Positions 14,117 to 15,563 of a stretch of DNA of 15,563 bases are shown here, one piece after another. The stretch is taken from assembly GCA_016713135.1 (NCBI GenBank), contig JADJPR010000011.1, positions 1-15,563 on the forward strand, given 5' to 3'. Origin of the DNA: Rhodanobacteraceae bacterium. GTDB lineage: Bacteria > Pseudomonadota > Gammaproteobacteria > Xanthomonadales > SZUA-5. A program made the position numbers and the translations under genes. How positions within the stretch are numbered: the stretch's first letter is position 1; every line of letters starts with the position of its first letter. The notes under the pieces were generated by a model that ran no database searches, was not told the DNA's origin, and was given only the letters and a program-made list of their open reading frames with translations.

Positions 14117-15563
14117 ATGGCTGGAGTCTGCCCAGGCTTGAAGGATCGATCGTCGGAATGCCGGAATTCGCGCACGCTTCGGCGGGCTATCAGATGCGCT
14201 TTGGCGGCCTTGCTCGTACTGGCCTGCGCCACTGCGGCGGCCCAGAGCGGGATTCCAGCGACCCTGGCATACAGCGCCCGGCTGACAGGATCTTCCGGCA
14301 CGCCCGTGAATGGAACGCTCAGCATCCAGTTCGCCCTCTACAACGTGGCGAGCGGCGGGACGGCACTCTGGAGCGAGACGCAGACGGTCACCCTGGTGGA
14401 TGGCCAGCTCTCGGTGGGTCTCGGTGAGCCAATCCCTTGCCGGACGCGATCTTCGGCCAGCGGCTCTGGCTTGGCATCAAGGTCGGCACCGACGCCGCGA
14501 TGACGCCGCGCCCCAAGCTCCACGCGGCGCCGGCAGCCATCAAGTCGCGTTCGACCCTGCAGCGGACGATCCATGTCCCGCTGGTGGGGACGAACGCCGA
14601 ATCGGGAACCCGGCTCAAGGATGCGCTGGCGCAACTCGCGGGTGCTCCCGGTCAATGGTCGATCGAACTCGACGCCGGCATCTATGACCTCGGCACTGCG
14701 GGAATCACGCTGCCTGCCAGCGTCTCGCTGAGGAGGCGGAATCCACGCGACCAACGTGACCAGTTCGTCTGCCGACGCCACCCGTGACCATGAGCCCCTC
14801 AACAGCCAGATCAAGGACATACGGGTGTCCAATGGCAACGACGGAACCACCGACATCCTCAATTTCGGCTGCTGTCGGGCCATCCGCATCCCGCCCGCGG
14901 CGGCGGGCGCGCGTGTGCAGGACGCCCTGGCGCTGACCGAATCGCCGGGCGCAACTTCAGGCCGGCGCATTGCGATCCTCATCTCGCGAATGCCACCGTC
15001 CTGCGCGATGTGGAGGCCATTGCGCGCAACGGCAGCACCTCCGTCGGCCTGGAAGTGTTTGATTCCACGCCGGCTGCCAACACCGTCAACGACGTCACCA
15101 TCCGGGATTCGACGATTGTCGCTGTCGGGAGTTCCGGAACCCGGGCGCTGGCCGCCTCGCTCGGCAAGGTGCGTGACTCGCGCATCCTCGGCAGTCGGTT
15201 TCTCGCGGTCGAAAGCACGCTTTCCAGCGTGGCAGCGAGATTGACCAACACCAGCACGCTGATAAGGGACAGCCAATTCCAGGCGTTCAGCCCGGGTCAG
15301 ACCGGGGAGGCCGTGGGATTGGCGATCGATTCGACCCAGGGAGGTTTTCTGGAAACCCGCAACATCCAGGTCGACGCCACGGGCGCGGCAGTCGCCACCG
15401 GAGTCTCGCTGGAATCAGAGGCGTTGCCGACGGCTGGTCGAGTCAATTTCAATGGCCCGCTGATCGTGGTTGGCGGGGCCCCGGAGTTGCGCGGCATTTA
15501 CTCGCGGGGCATGGCATTCGACATCCGCCAGGGCTCCGTGTTCGTCAATGGCGGCGCGGCGCA
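14117..15563 (+). CDS. Secreted beta-helix-like repeat protein, 3' end outside window (frame breaks)
   Basis: Probably exported; function unknown. ATG 14117 has a clear GGAGG site. The N-terminus has a basic stretch (RTLRRAIR) and hydrophobic core (CALAALLVLACATAAAQ), a Sec signal peptide with likely cleavage near AAQ-SG (residue about 43). A domain follows that I have seen in secreted repeat proteins of environmental proteobacteria: ATLAYSARLTGSSGTPVNGT, SIQFALYNVASGGTALWSET, VTLVDGQLSVGLG, LPDAIFGQRLWLGIKVGTDA, TPRPKLHAAP. Then AGAPGQWSIELDAGIYDLG and GITLPASVSL, typical of pectate-lyase-like folds. From about 15001 repetitive segments VTIRDSTIVAVGSSGT, KVRDSRILGSRFLAVES and TLIRDSQFQAF carry an RDS motif every 23-31 residues, the period of a right-handed beta-helix rung. 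Frame breaks near 14436, 14731 and 14890-14960; the last frame is open to the window edge. No catalytic motif recognised; could be an adhesin, fibre or surface enzyme. Confidence 0.75.

Noticed and set aside
14338..15276. 312-codon minus-strand open frame
   Set aside because: Antisense to the secreted protein gene, whose signal peptide, ribosome site and repeat pattern are convincing on the plus strand.

Overview
The window reads as chromosomal DNA of a G+C-rich gammaproteobacterium, most likely from the Xanthomonadales/Lysobacterales. The basis is the order eno-ftsB-ispD-ispF-truD, zipA directly followed by ligA, an epmA gene, and strong GC bias at third codon positions. No rRNA, tRNA, CRISPR array or transposase gene was seen.

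Layout, left to right: the 3' part of eno, then ftsB, ispD, ispF and truD on the plus strand (1-3364; cell division, isoprenoid precursor synthesis, tRNA pseudouridine). Next come a DUF47 phosphate-transport accessory gene and a Pit phosphate permease (3425-5164), then an isopenicillin-N-synthase-like Fe(II)/2-oxoglutarate oxygenase (5323-6253). A minus-strand gene of unknown function follows (6292-7685). It is divergent from the plus-strand pair zipA-ligA (7828-10688), after which comes epmA (10783-11751). The right end holds a minus-strand sigma-54-activator-like regulator (11895-13743) and, divergent from it, a secreted beta-helix-like repeat protein that runs off the window (14117-15563).

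Most genes in the left 6 kb and in the right 2 kb are recognisable only by following the protein across several reading frames. Because eno, ispD, ispF, truD and ligA are normally essential and single copy, I read these frame breaks mainly as sequencing or assembly errors. The stretch 6.5-12.9 kb is nearly clean (zipA and epmA intact). I therefore annotate each gene over its full span as a CDS with frame breaks, not as a pseudogene.

The part most worth attention is 11895-15563. The regulator has a sigma-54-activator AAA+ core whose sigma-54 contact loop (GAFTGA) is replaced by other residues, and it has what look like two C-terminal helix-turn-helix units. In the divergent spacer there is a 24-bp, 11/12 matched palindrome (13859-13882) and, about 130 bp beyond it, a -24/-12 type element (14003-14018) pointing at the secreted protein gene. 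That geometry is what an enhancer-driven sigma-54 promoter looks like, but the altered loop argues against ordinary sigma-54 contact, so how the parts work together is open.
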